From Pararhodobacter sp. CCB-MM2 (GTDB lineage: Bacteria > Pseudomonadota > Alphaproteobacteria > Rhodobacterales > Rhodobacteraceae): a stretch of 64,000 bases of DNA. Made by a program: the position numbers and the translations under genes. The notes under the pieces were generated by a model. That model was not told the origin of the DNA, ran no database searches, and saw nothing but the letters and a program-made list of their open reading frames with translations. The stretch is from assembly GCF_001691415.1 (NCBI RefSeq), contig NZ_LRRR01000007.1, positions 110,337-174,336 of the forward strand, in the 5' to 3' direction. This document shows positions 1-8,016 of this stretch, in pieces (position 1 is the first letter of the stretch; every line of letters starts with the position of its first letter).

Positions 1-496
1 AGCCCAGCTTCTGGCCCGCATAATTCCCGCGCAGCATCGGCCCGGCGGGCAGGTAGATCATCGGCACGCCCGCGGTGATCGCGCCCATCACCAGACCCGG
101 CGTGGTCTTGTCGCAGCCGCCCATCAGCACCACGCCATCCAGCGGGTGCGAGCGGATGTTCTCCTCGGCCTCCATCGCCAGCATGTTGCGGTACAGCATC
201 GAGGTCGGCTTGGTGAAACTCTCGTCAACCGACAGCGAGGGCAGCTCCACCGGGAAGCCGCCCGCCGCCAGCACACCGCGTTTCACATCCTGCGCGCGCT
301 CGCGGAAATGGGCGTGGCACGAGTTCAGCTCGGACCAGGTGTTGAGAATGCCGATGATCGGTTTCCCCATGAAATCGGCTTCGGAATAGCCCAGCTGCAT
401 CATCCGCGAGCGGTGACCGAAGCTGCGCAGGTCGTCGGGTGCGAACCACCGGGCAGAGCGCAGTTGCGCAGGCGATTTGCGGGGTCTTGCAGTCAT
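1..496 (-). CDS. IlvD/Edd family dehydratase, N-terminal part (runs off the window)
   Basis: Only the first 165 codons are inside the window; the 3' end lies beyond base 1. IlvD/Edd enzymes are Fe-S dehydratases that remove water from dihydroxy acids or sugar acids. The visible part shows the family's N-terminal hallmarks: RSARWFAPDD near residues 14-22, GHRSRMMQLGY near 27-37, the cluster-ligand region LNSCHAH (Cys60) and GGCDKTTPG near residue 128. The RSxxWF start is more like the sugar-acid branch (L-arabinonate/galactonate/xylonate dehydratases) than biosynthetic IlvD; that sub-assignment is inference. The ATG at 494-496 follows GGAGGATCCCC. It is divergent from a LacI-type regulator, and a perfect palindrome sits 24 bp upstream of the start, so repression by that regulator is likely. 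Confidence 0.85.
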   Translation of the reverse strand, partial: MTARPRKSPAQLRSARWFAPDDLRSFGHRSRMMQLGYSEADFMGKPIIGILNTWSELNSCHAHFRERAQDVKRGVLAAGGFPVELPSLSVDESFTKPTSMLYRNMLAMEAEENIRSHPLDGVVLMGGCDKTTPGLVMGAITAGVPMIYLPAGPMLRGNYAGQKLG

Positions 497-519
497 GGGG
501 ATCCTCCTCGATCCCAAGT

Positions 520-535
520 ATGTATGCGCATACAT
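520..535. promoter_or_regulatory. Putative LacI-family operator, perfect 16-bp palindrome
   Basis: ATGTATGCGCATACAT is a perfect dyad centred on CG, the central dinucleotide typical of LacI/PurR-family operators. It lies immediately upstream of the dehydratase gene, in the region shared with the divergent LacI-type gene. Confidence 0.65.
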
Positions 536-618
536 TCGAACCTGTCAACGCCCGAAAATGCCCTGCCATTGCTGCGATAAATTGATCAAATACGCACATA
601 TCCCTGCAATACCTGGAG

Positions 619-632
619 TGTTTGCGAAAACA
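619..632. promoter_or_regulatory. Second putative LacI-type operator
   Basis: TGTTTGCGAAAACA has 5-bp inverted arms (TGTTT/AAACA) around a CG centre. It lies about 85 bp upstream of the regulator start, so it may serve autoregulation. The arms differ from those of the 520-535 site, so recognition by the same protein is uncertain. Confidence 0.35.
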
Positions 633-718
633 TCAAGGCCGAATTTCTCAGCGCATGAAACCGCAATCATCACGAATCGGGATTGCCTTCGCGACCAATC
701 GCCGGAAAGAATGCCGCC

Positions 719-1753
719 ATGAGCCAGAGCGACGACCCCACCCCGATTTCCCGCAAGCGCAACCCGCGCGGCGTGACGATGGAGGCCGTGGGGCGCATGG
801 CCGGGGTCAGTCAGGTGACCGTCTCGCGCGCGCTGTCGGACCCGTCGAAAGTCTCGCCCGAGACGATGGCGCGAATCCGCGAGGCAATTGCCGTCACGGG
901 CTTCGTGCCCAACGCGCTGGCCGGAGCATTGGCGTCGCGCAAGAGCATGATGGTCTCGGCGCTGGTGCCGTCGATCACCAATATCGTCTACGCCAGCATG
1001 CTCGCGCCGTTCAGCGAGGAGCTGAAAAGCCGGGGCTACCAGATCCTGCTGTCGGAAACCGGCTTTGACCCGGAGGAAGAGGCGGCGACCGTTGAGGCCC
1101 ACCTGTCGCGCCGGCCGGACGCCATCCTGCTGACCGGCGTGCACCATGCCCCGCGCACCCGCCGCATGTTGCTGGGTGCCGACGTCCCGGTGGTCGAGGT
1201 CTGGGACATGACCGAGACGCCTATCGACCTGTGCGTCGGCTTCTCGCATGCGGCCTCGGGCCGGGCGGTGGCGGATTTCGCGCGCGAGGCGGGCTATCGC
1301 CGCGCCGCCGGCATCTGCGCAGGCGACGAGCGCGCGCAGCGCCGCCTCGCCGCCTTTGCAGAGAGTTTCGGCCAGAGCAGCGGCACCGAGGTGCCGGTAG
1401 CGCGCACCACCCGCGGCAATCTCGCCGCCGGCCGGGCGCTGTTGGCGGAGCTGATCGACGAGAGGGGCTTCACCGGCGGGCTGGTCGCCTGCAGCTCGGA
1501 CGTGCTGGCGCAGGGCGTGTTGATCGAGGCCGCGGCGAGGGGCCTCTCGGTGCCCGGCGATCTGGCGGTCGTGGGCTTCGGCGATCAGGAATTGGCCGCG
1601 GCGGTGGAGCCGGGCCTGACCACCATTCGCGTCAACCGCGAGGCCCTTGGCCGGGCGGCCGCACAGGCGTTGCTGGCGCGGATCGACGGCGGCAACCCGT
1701 CGCAAGACCTGATCGATGTCGGGTTCACACTGATCCGTCGGGCCTCGGCCTGA
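719..1753 (+). CDS. LacI/GntR-type transcriptional regulator
   Basis: A 344-residue LacI-family repressor. The helix-turn-helix is near residues 18-37 (VTMEAVGRMAGVSQVTVSRAL), followed by the hinge region (VPNALAGALASRKS) and a periplasmic-binding-protein-like effector domain to the C-terminus (for example GFTGGLVACSSDVLAQGVL and AVVGFGDQ). Length is normal for the family. The start at 719 was chosen because the HTH then begins about 18 residues in; an upstream in-frame start at 683 would add 12 residues. It is divergent from the sugar-acid-type dehydratase and 14 bp upstream of the DUF3237 gene. It most likely controls the dehydratase locus in response to a sugar acid or derivative (inference). 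Confidence 0.9.
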   Translation: MSQSDDPTPISRKRNPRGVTMEAVGRMAGVSQVTVSRALSDPSKVSPETMARIREAIAVTGFVPNALAGALASRKSMMVSALVPSITNIVYASMLAPFSEELKSRGYQILLSETGFDPEEEAATVEAHLSRRPDAILLTGVHHAPRTRRMLLGADVPVVEVWDMTETPIDLCVGFSHAASGRAVADFAREAGYRRAAGICAGDERAQRRLAAFAESFGQSSGTEVPVARTTRGNLAAGRALLAELIDERGFTGGLVACSSDVLAQGVLIEAAARGLSVPGDLAVVGFGDQELAAAVEPGLTTIRVNREALGRAAAQALLARIDGGNPSQDLIDVGFTLIRRASA

Positions 1754-1767
1754 CGCAAGGAGATTGC

Positions 1768-2271
1768 ATGCTAACTGACGCTCAAGCCACGGAAGTCCTG
1801 TCTGAATTCCCGCCTGAAACCCTCGGCGCCGAGCTGTTGTGGGAGGCGGTCGTCGACATCGCCGACCGTGAGGATCTGGGGATGGGTCCGCGCGGCGCGC
1901 GGGGTATCGTTCCGATCCTCGGCGGTTCGTTCCGGGGTGGTCCGGGCATGGGCGCGGATCAGGCGGAGTTCCATGGCGGCATCGAACCCGGCGGCGCGGA
2001 CCGGCAATTGCTGCGTCCTGACGGCGCCAAGGAACTCGATGCCTTCTACGAGATGCGGGTCGCGGATGGCACGCTGCTGACGATCCGCAACCGCGTGATT
2101 ATCGACGAAACGGTGGACGGCCCCCGCTATGCCCTGTCGCGGATCGAGGTCACCGCCCCGCAAGGCCGCTGGGACTGGCTAAACCGCCGGCTGATCGTGG
2201 GCACGCTGCAAGGGCTGCGCCCGCGTCATCCGGCGGTCCTGATCCGGGGATGGGTGCTGAAGTCGCTCTGA
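1768..2271 (+). CDS. DUF3237 domain protein
   Basis: A 167-residue protein that I recognise as DUF3237 from the internal pattern RGIVPILGGSFRGGP, GGADRQLLRPDG, YEMRVADGTLLTIRNRVI and the C-terminal WLNRRLIVGTLQG. The family is a small beta-barrel of unknown biochemical function, often found beside sugar or lactone catabolic genes. The ATG at 1768 follows AAGGAG with good spacing, 14 bp after the LacI-type gene's stop, so the two probably form one transcript. No signal peptide or membrane segment is visible. Confidence 0.8.
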   Translation: MLTDAQATEVLSEFPPETLGAELLWEAVVDIADREDLGMGPRGARGIVPILGGSFRGGPGMGADQAEFHGGIEPGGADRQLLRPDGAKELDAFYEMRVADGTLLTIRNRVIIDETVDGPRYALSRIEVTAPQGRWDWLNRRLIVGTLQGLRPRHPAVLIRGWVLKSL

Positions 2272-2283
2272 CCCCGTGACCCG

Positions 2284-3177
2284 TCACACCAGACGGATCA
2301 CGGTGCCCCAATCGTCCTGATGCTCGGCCTGCGGGCCGGGCGTCGCGCGACGCAGCTCGACGAAGTCGAGGCCCGTGCGCCCCTCACCCCGGCGCCCGAC
2401 ACCCTGGCTCTGCCATTCGTTCACCGCGATATGGTGGTGGTAGCCGCCGGTGGACAGGAAGACCGCGCCGTCGCGCTGGCGCACCGGATCGAAGCCCATC
2501 GTGTCGACCCACCAACGCCCGGCCTGCGCGGCATCGCCGACCTTCAGATGGACATGGCCGACCATCGTGCCCGACGGCGCACCGGTCCAGGGCAGGGGCA
2601 TGCCACCCACGCTGTCCATGATCGCCGGCACATCAAGCCGGGTGGAACCCATGGCGACCTGCCCGTCTTCCCAATGCCAGCTGTCCTGCGGGGTGTCGGC
2701 ATAGATCTCGATCCCGTTGCCCTCAGGGTCCGAGAGGTAGATCGCCTCGCTGACCCCGTGGTTCGAGGCCCCGTCGACCGGCAACCGGTTCATCGAGGCC
2801 ATTCCGATCCACCGCGCCAGATCCGCGCGCGTGGGCAGCAGGAAGGCGGTGTGATAGAGCCCGGCCTCTCGGGGCGGCGCGATGGCGAGGTCGTCTTGCT
2901 GGGTCAGGGCCAGCAGCCGCTCGCCGCCCGCGCCCAGCCAGATGGTGGCGCCGTCGCGCTCGATCTCGGCAAGGCCGACGGCGTCTTGGTAGTAGCGGCT
3001 CATGCGTTCGGCATCGAGGACCTTCAGCCCGACAGTGCCGACATGGATCGGCGCCTGCCGGGGCAGGGTGTTGGCTTGGGACATGCGGGGGGCCTCCGTT
3101 TGGGCGTGGGCCATCGCGGGCACCATTCCGGCCAACGTAAAGCCTGCCGAGGAGGCAAGGAAGTGACGTCGTTGCAT
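2284..3177 (-). CDS. VOC-superfamily (CatE-like) dioxygenase-fold protein with Tat-like leader
   Basis: A 297-residue protein with two vicinal-oxygen-chelate modules (about 46-160 and 205-290), resembling bacterial CatE-type catechol-2,3-dioxygenase/glyoxalase-fold proteins. Metal-ligand candidates are His in HVGTVGLKV, LYHTAFL, GHVHLKV and GGYHHHIAVNEW, with Glu in GNGIEIYAD. The start at 3177 gives MQRRHFLASSAGFTLAG followed by an AxA-like site (MAHAQ), which looks like a twin-arginine leader. That is unusual, as these proteins are normally cytoplasmic. An internal ATG at 3084 would give a leaderless 266-residue form. It is 62 bp downstream of the DoxX gene and likely co-transcribed. The substrate is unknown. 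Confidence 0.75.
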   Translation of the reverse strand: MQRRHFLASSAGFTLAGMVPAMAHAQTEAPRMSQANTLPRQAPIHVGTVGLKVLDAERMSRYYQDAVGLAEIERDGATIWLGAGGERLLALTQQDDLAIAPPREAGLYHTAFLLPTRADLARWIGMASMNRLPVDGASNHGVSEAIYLSDPEGNGIEIYADTPQDSWHWEDGQVAMGSTRLDVPAIMDSVGGMPLPWTGAPSGTMVGHVHLKVGDAAQAGRWWVDTMGFDPVRQRDGAVFLSTGGYHHHIAVNEWQSQGVGRRGEGRTGLDFVELRRATPGPQAEHQDDWGTVIRLV

Positions 3178-3239
3178 CGTCTGAATTCCCGATAGGGGGC
3201 GAGGGGGCACGGGTGTGCCGGCCCGCCTCGCCATTCCGG

Positions 3240-3695
3240 TCAAAGGTTGCGCGGCAGCAGCAGGCGGTCAAGGGACAGCCGGCCCCCGCCCACACCGACG
3301 AAGAACAGGGTGACGGCCGACCAGATCAGCGACAGCTCGGCTCCGCCATAGCCTTGGCCCAGCTGAACCCAGTGGAAATAGACGGTGACCAGCAGGATCA
3401 CCGTGCAGCCCGCGGCGGCAAGGCGGGTCAGCAGGCCCAGAACCAGCAGCAGGCCGCCACCGAATTCGGTCACGGCCAGCGCCACGGCCCAGAAGGCGGC
3501 GGGCTGGAAGCCGATGCCGGCGACCATGTCGACCGTGCCCAGCGGGTTCGAGATTTTGGGCCAGCCATGCACCATGAGGGCCGTGCCGCAGATCACCCGC
3601 AGCCAGGTGAATGCCAGCGGGATCAGCAGGTCATACAGGGCGCCAAGCGTCGGGAAGACCAGCGGGCGGCCGGTCGTGAAGGTAGAGGTTTTCAT
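3240..3695 (-). CDS. DoxX family membrane protein
   Basis: A 151-residue integral membrane protein with four predicted hydrophobic segments. DoxX hallmarks are present: LRVICGTALMVHGWPKI near residues 32-48, GGGLLLVLGLLTRLAA, and the aromatic-rich VTVYFHWVQLGQGYGG. DoxX-like proteins are linked to quinone-level redox, thiosulfate oxidation or oxidative-stress complexes; the exact role here is unknown. The start codon at 3695 is preceded by AGGAGACATGAC. It lies between a small Cys-containing protein and the VOC gene in the same direction, suggesting a three-gene unit for an envelope redox or detoxification task (inference). Confidence 0.85.
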   Translation of the reverse strand: MKTSTFTTGRPLVFPTLGALYDLLIPLAFTWLRVICGTALMVHGWPKISNPLGTVDMVAGIGFQPAAFWAVALAVTEFGGGLLLVLGLLTRLAAAGCTVILLVTVYFHWVQLGQGYGGAELSLIWSAVTLFFVGVGGGRLSLDRLLLPRNL

Positions 3696-3782
3696 GTCAT
3701 GTCTCCTGTGGCGCGCAGGGGATTGGCGCGCCGGAATCGGGGGTCGAGGCCGCAGCCTCGAGGTTGGATTGGGGTCAGGAGA

Positions 3783-4097
3783 TCAGGCGCGCGGCGGGCG
3801 GCGGGGCGGGCTGTCCGCGCGCGAGGGGAGGGGAGCCTGCCCCTCGGCAAAGGTGAGGACCTGCGCCTGCGGGTGGAACCGCGGCAGGGTCAAGTCGCTC
3901 GGCAGCATGCAGGTGGCGCAGAAACCGCCGGGCCGCTCCACCGGGCCCGAGCCGGACAGGCCCGCGCCGGGGGCCGGGCACTGGTCCAGCGCGCTGACCG
4001 ATCCCCCGCAGGCCGAAGCCTGTGACGACACCGAGGGCGGCACCGCAAGGGTCACCACCAGCAGTATCACGGCAAGGGCAAGGGTCAGGAAACGCAC
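3783..4097 (-). CDS. Small hypothetical protein with N-terminal membrane/signal segment and Cys motif
   Basis: I do not recognise a family. Reading from the GTG at 4097, the 104-residue product starts with a strongly hydrophobic stretch (FLTLALAVILLVVTLAV). A Cys-containing exported part follows (SACGGSVSALDQCPAPG and GGFCATCMLP), then a Pro/Arg-rich tail. The CxxC could bind a metal or act as a thiol pair. An ATG at 4187 would add 30 residues that look non-coding. It is 87 bp upstream of the DoxX gene on the same strand. The reading frame is in a GC-rich region with other open frames, so the call is tentative. Confidence 0.4.
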   Translation of the reverse strand: MRFLTLALAVILLVVTLAVPPSVSSQASACGGSVSALDQCPAPGAGLSGSGPVERPGGFCATCMLPSDLTLPRFHPQAQVLTFAEGQAPLPSRADSPPRRPPRA

Positions 4098-4226
4098 ATC
4101 GGGTCCGGGTTGGTCTCGGCGCCAAGATCCGCATCCCCGCGCGGGGCACAAGGGGAAAGGGCGAAGCCTCACGCCCTTGTCAGCCACCCCGGCCGCCTTT
4201 TCAGGCAGGCCGGGGCAGGGGAGCGC

Positions 4227-5504
4227 TCATCTGCCGAAGCCGGCGGCATAGGGCAACCAGGTCGCAAGGCCCGGCACCAACAGCAGGATCGCCAGCCCCA
4301 GCACCATCAGCGCCACATAGGGGGCCGAGCCGCGGACAACGTCGGACAGGGGCGCGTCGGTGATGCCCTTGATGACGAACAGGTTCATCCCCACCGGCGG
4401 GGTGATCATCGCCAGCTCCAGATTGACCATGAGCAGCACGCCGTACCAAACGAGATCGATGTCCAGCGCCACCAGTGTCGGCAGCAGGATCGGTGTGGTG
4501 ATCAGGATGATGGCGATGGATTCGAAGAACATCCCCATCACGAAGATCATCGCCATGACCGCCAGCAGGAAGGCGTATTTTCCCAGACCCAACGCGGTGA
4601 CGGCCTCGGTCACGCCGACGGGCAGGCGGATGATGGTGATCGCATGACCGAACATTGCGGCGCCGGCGATGATCATGAAGACCATGAGCGAGGTGCGCAG
4701 CGTGGCCGTGGTGCAGTCCCACAGATCCTTCAGGCCGAAATTGCGGTAGACCAGCGTCGCGACCAGCAGCGCGTAGAGCGTGCCGAAAGCGGCAGCCTCG
4801 CCCGCCGTGAACACGCCCAGATAGATGCCCCCCATCACCAAGGGGGGCGCCATCACCGCCCAGATCGACCGGCGGAACGCGCCGCCGACCTTGTCCCAGC
4901 CGGCCCAGGCCGGGCGCGGCGTGCTTCCGGCGCGGATCATGCACCAGATCGCGAAGATCGCGGCCAGCATCAGCCCCGGCAGGATCCCCGCGAGGAACAG
5001 CGCGCCGATCGAGGCCTGACTGACGATTGCATACAGGATCATCGGCCCCGAGGGCGGGATCAGGATCCCCAGCGTGCCGCCCGCCGCGATGACGCCCAGG
5101 GCGTCGCGCTCAGGATAGCCGAAGCGCTTCATCTGGGGGATGGCGCTCGATCCGATGGACAGGGCCGTGGCCACGGACGAGCCCGAGATCGCGGCGAAGA
5201 TCGTGCAGGACAGCACCGTCGCCACGCCCAGGCCGCCGCGCACATGGCCGACGACGGTATTGGCGAGGTCATAGAGGTCGTCGATCACCTTCGCCCGGAT
5301 CAGGATCTGCGCCATCAGCACGAAGAGCGGCACGGTCATCAGGATCGGCTTGTTGAGATGCGCGAAGACGGTATCGGCGACCGAAGACGTCCGGCCCTCG
5401 AAGATCCACAGGATGCCGCTGGCGGTGAGGCCCAGGGCCGCGAAGATCGGCATGCCGGTCAGCAGAAGCACGATCAGCGCCGAGAAGACGAGGAAGGCGG
5501 TCAT
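4227..5504 (-). CDS. dctM: TRAP transporter large permease (DctM-type)
   Basis: A 425-residue polytopic membrane protein, the 12-TM transport subunit of a tripartite ATP-independent periplasmic importer. It carries DctM features such as LLLTGMPIFAALGL at the N-terminus, ISGSSVATALSIGSSAIPQMKRFGY near 110-135, IAAGGTLGILIPPSGPMILY near 140-160 and ITPPVGMNLFVIKGI near 365. Length is typical. Its ATG overlaps the stop of the small permease gene (5501-5504), indicating translational coupling. It is the last gene of a five-gene run beginning at 9158. Confidence 0.95.
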   Translation of the reverse strand: MTAFLVFSALIVLLLTGMPIFAALGLTASGILWIFEGRTSSVADTVFAHLNKPILMTVPLFVLMAQILIRAKVIDDLYDLANTVVGHVRGGLGVATVLSCTIFAAISGSSVATALSIGSSAIPQMKRFGYPERDALGVIAAGGTLGILIPPSGPMILYAIVSQASIGALFLAGILPGLMLAAIFAIWCMIRAGSTPRPAWAGWDKVGGAFRRSIWAVMAPPLVMGGIYLGVFTAGEAAAFGTLYALLVATLVYRNFGLKDLWDCTTATLRTSLMVFMIIAGAAMFGHAITIIRLPVGVTEAVTALGLGKYAFLLAVMAMIFVMGMFFESIAIILITTPILLPTLVALDIDLVWYGVLLMVNLELAMITPPVGMNLFVIKGITDAPLSDVVRGSAPYVALMVLGLAILLLVPGLATWLPYAAGFGR

Positions 5505-6034
5505 CCGTCATTCCTTGCAAACAGGTGGTCGATGATGCGGCCCAAGGCCACCAATCCCAGCAGCACCGGCCCGATGATCAGCGGGATCTGCACCAGCCAG
5601 AGCGGGATCTGCACATTGCCGGGGGTATAGGCCATGAAATCGCGGTTGAAGGCGACCGAATGCCAGGCGCTGAGGCCAAGGATCGTGGACAGCGCCAGCA
5701 CAGAGAGATCCGCCCAGAGGCGTTGCAGCCGCCGTCCGTTCCCGCTCAGGCGGCCGACCAGCAGGTCGATGGCAATATGGTCGCCACGCCGGTAGGTCTC
5801 GGCCACGCCGGCCATGATCATGGCGACCAGCATCCAGCCGATGGTCTCGTCCGGCCAATGCAGGGGCGCGCGCAGGACGTAGCGGTAGAAGACGGCGATC
5901 AGGGTGATGGCAAAGGCCGCGAGGATCATCAGGCCGCTGACGACGGCCATCAGCCGCGCCAGCGCCCCGGTCAGTTTCGCGGGCCAGAGCGCAGCCCCAT
6001 CGGCGGGGCCGCCTTTGTCATGAGGCTGCGCCAT
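5501..6034 (-). CDS. dctQ: TRAP transporter small permease (DctQ-type)
   Basis: A 177-residue inner-membrane protein with four predicted helices (roughly residues 22-46, 62-80, 106-124 and 144-166). It contains the DctQ-family pattern FYRYVLRAPLHWPDE followed by RRGDHIAIDLL. It partners the large permease in sodium-driven uptake of an organic acid delivered by the periplasmic binding protein. It begins 4 bp after the binding-protein gene's stop and overlaps the large permease start. Confidence 0.92.
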   Translation of the reverse strand: MAQPHDKGGPADGAALWPAKLTGALARLMAVVSGLMILAAFAITLIAVFYRYVLRAPLHWPDETIGWMLVAMIMAGVAETYRRGDHIAIDLLVGRLSGNGRRLQRLWADLSVLALSTILGLSAWHSVAFNRDFMAYTPGNVQIPLWLVQIPLIIGPVLLGLVALGRIIDHLFARNDG

Positions 6035-6037
6035 GGC

Positions 6038-7033
6038 TCAGTTCGCGCTGCGCAGCTGGTCGATGAGGCCCAGCAATTCCGCCGCGCCCTCGACTTCCGA
6101 ACCGAAGGCCGCGTCGAAGGCCGGACGCATCACCGCCTCCAGCGCCGCGTTCTGTTCGTCAGTCAGCACTTCGACCGTGACGTCATGCGCGCGCAGGTCG
6201 TCCACGGCTTGCGCCATGCCGGCCTCGGCGGCCTCGACGGCCCAACCGGCAGCGGCGCTCCCCGCTTCATCCAAGGCGGCGCGGGCGGTGTCCGAGAGGC
6301 CCGCATAGAAGCCCGGATTGACGTAGCCGTGGAAGAAAACCGAGATCACCGGCACGACGGTGAAATAGTCCTGCACCTCGTAATACCGGCGCGAGACGGC
6401 GGCGTCGGTGCCCGTAATGGCCCCGTCCAGCGTGCCGGTGGCCAAGGCCTGATAGACCTCGGAGCCCGGCATCGCGGTGGGGGCCGCGCCAAGGGCTGCC
6501 AACGAGGCGTCGAAGGCCGGGGTCAGGCCCCGCAGGCGCATGCCGGCGAAATCTTCGGGCGCGGCCAGCAGGTGGTCGTTCGAGGTGAAGACGGAATCGT
6601 TGGTCTGGAACAGCCAGACGACATTCTCGACACCCCGCTCGCGCAGCCGATCCTCAAGGAAATTCGCCGCCGCCGAGCCGTCCCAGTTGCGCCAGATATT
6701 CATGTCGGCGAAGGCATAGGGCGCGGTCGTCACGGTCATGATCGGCAGGGTGCGGCCCCATTGGAACTGCACCGAGAAGGCGCATTCTATATCCCCGCGC
6801 GCAACCGAGGTGATGTTCTCACCCGCCCCCACGAGGCTGTCCGCGCCGAAGATCTGCACGTCGATCTCGCCGTCCGACAGGCGCTCGACCTCGGCGGCCC
6901 AGCGGTCGATGACCTGCGCCACGGCATGTGCGGGCGGCAGCTGGTGGCTGCAGCGCATGTCGACGGCTTGGGCGGCGCCGGTGGTCAGGGCCAGCGTCGC
7001 GGCCAGCGAAAGGGTCTTGGTCAGGATCGTCAT
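6038..7033 (-). CDS. dctP: TRAP transporter periplasmic solute-binding protein (DctP/TakP-type)
   Basis: A 331-residue secreted binding protein. The start at 7033 is preceded by GGAGGAGCTTCCC and gives a clean signal peptide (MTILTKTLSLAATLALTTGAAQA). The mature part shows the DctP fold pattern, including AHAVAQVIDRWAAEVERLSDG and the ligand-region sequence MRLRGLTPAFDASLAALGAAPTAM..SEVYQALATGTLDGA near residues 150-195, where the family has an Arg that pairs with the substrate carboxylate. A longer upstream start (7087) would overlap the lyase gene and spoil the leader. The cluster genes suggest a branched C5/C6 hydroxy-dicarboxylic acid as substrate (inference). Confidence 0.93.
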   Translation of the reverse strand: MTILTKTLSLAATLALTTGAAQAVDMRCSHQLPPAHAVAQVIDRWAAEVERLSDGEIDVQIFGADSLVGAGENITSVARGDIECAFSVQFQWGRTLPIMTVTTAPYAFADMNIWRNWDGSAAANFLEDRLRERGVENVVWLFQTNDSVFTSNDHLLAAPEDFAGMRLRGLTPAFDASLAALGAAPTAMPGSEVYQALATGTLDGAITGTDAAVSRRYYEVQDYFTVVPVISVFFHGYVNPGFYAGLSDTARAALDEAGSAAAGWAVEAAEAGMAQAVDDLRAHDVTVEVLTDEQNAALEAVMRPAFDAAFGSEVEGAAELLGLIDQLRSAN

Positions 7034-7071
7034 GGGAAGCTCCTCCAACTTCATGTGACTGTGTTTCAGGG

Positions 7072-8016
7072 TCAGGCGGCTTGCCAAGCCATCGCCGGCG
7101 CACCGGCCTTGGCCAGCGTGCCGTGCAGCGCCTCGCCGGGCAGGGCCTCGGCCAGCAGGCGGCGGGTGTCGATCAGGGCGGACAGGTCAATGCCGGTGGC
7201 AAAGCCCTGCCGTTCGGCGAGGAAGACGAGGTCCTCCATCACCACATTGCCGGTCGCACCGGGCGCGAAGGGGCAGCCACCCAGCCCGGCCAGCGAGGCG
7301 TCGAAGACCCGGCACCCCTCGGCCATGGCGGCGGCGGCATTGGCGATGCCCATGCCGCGCGTGTCATGCAGGTGGATGACATAGGGCAGGCCAGGATAGG
7401 CGCGCTCCATCCGCCGGCAGAGCGAGGCGATCTGGCGCGGCCCGGCATAGCCCACGGTATCGGCGAGGCCGACGAGGTCGACGCCGGCCTCGAAACACCG
7501 CTCGACCATGCGCATTACCTCGTCCTCGGCTACGGCGCCGGAGAGGGAGCAACCGAAGGCCATGGCGATGCCCGCGTTGATCAGGGCCGTGCCGCCGGTC
7601 TCATGGCGCAGGGCGCTGACTTCGGCGATCTCGGCCAGCGACTGGTCGCGCGGGCGGCGGACATTGGCCATGTTATGCGCCTCGGTCGCCGAGACAACGA
7701 CGGTGATCTCGCCGACGCCGGTCGCCAGCGCATCCGTCGCGCCGCGCTTGTTCAGGGCCAAGGCGACGCCATGCGCGCCGGCATGATCGACGGCCGCGAT
7801 CACCTCGCGCACATCGGCAAAGCGCGGGACCTTGTCGGCGGGCAGGAAGGAGCCGACCTCGAAATGCTTCACCCCCGCGGCGGCTTCCCGCGCGACCCAC
7901 TCGCGTTTCTGCCCGGTCGAGGGCCAACTCTTCGTCAGCTGCAACCCGTCCCGCAGCCCCACTTCGCGCAGACTGAGACGGCCGGCGGGGTAGATCTGTT
8001 CCGGCGCGGGTCTCAT
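7072..8016 (-). CDS. HMG-CoA lyase-like enzyme (HMGL/DRE-TIM family)
   Basis: A 314-residue hydroxymethylglutaryl-CoA lyase-like TIM barrel. It shows the catalytic N-terminal motif REVGLRDGLQ (residues 17-26), the metal-ligand motif VIHLHDTRGMGIAN near 215-228 and the signature GGCPFAPGATGNVVMED near 250-266, with the conserved flexible-loop Cys. Such enzymes cleave HMG-CoA to acetoacetate and acetyl-CoA; relatives cleave citramalyl-CoA-type thioesters. It overlaps the CoA-transferase stop/start (8013-8016) and precedes the TRAP genes. Together they fit import, CoA activation and retro-aldol cleavage of a branched acid. True HMG-CoA versus a related substrate cannot be decided from sequence alone. 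Confidence 0.88.
   Translation of the reverse strand: MRPAPEQIYPAGRLSLREVGLRDGLQLTKSWPSTGQKREWVAREAAAGVKHFEVGSFLPADKVPRFADVREVIAAVDHAGAHGVALALNKRGATDALATGVGEITVVVSATEAHNMANVRRPRDQSLAEIAEVSALRHETGGTALINAGIAMAFGCSLSGAVAEDEVMRMVERCFEAGVDLVGLADTVGYAGPRQIASLCRRMERAYPGLPYVIHLHDTRGMGIANAAAAMAEGCRVFDASLAGLGGCPFAPGATGNVVMEDLVFLAERQGFATGIDLSALIDTRRLLAEALPGEALHGTLAKAGAPAMAWQAA

Noticed and set aside
4189..4213. CCGGCC hairpin downstream of dctM considered as an intrinsic terminator
   Set aside because: The T-run is in the loop rather than after the stem, so it does not fit an intrinsic terminator on the minus strand.
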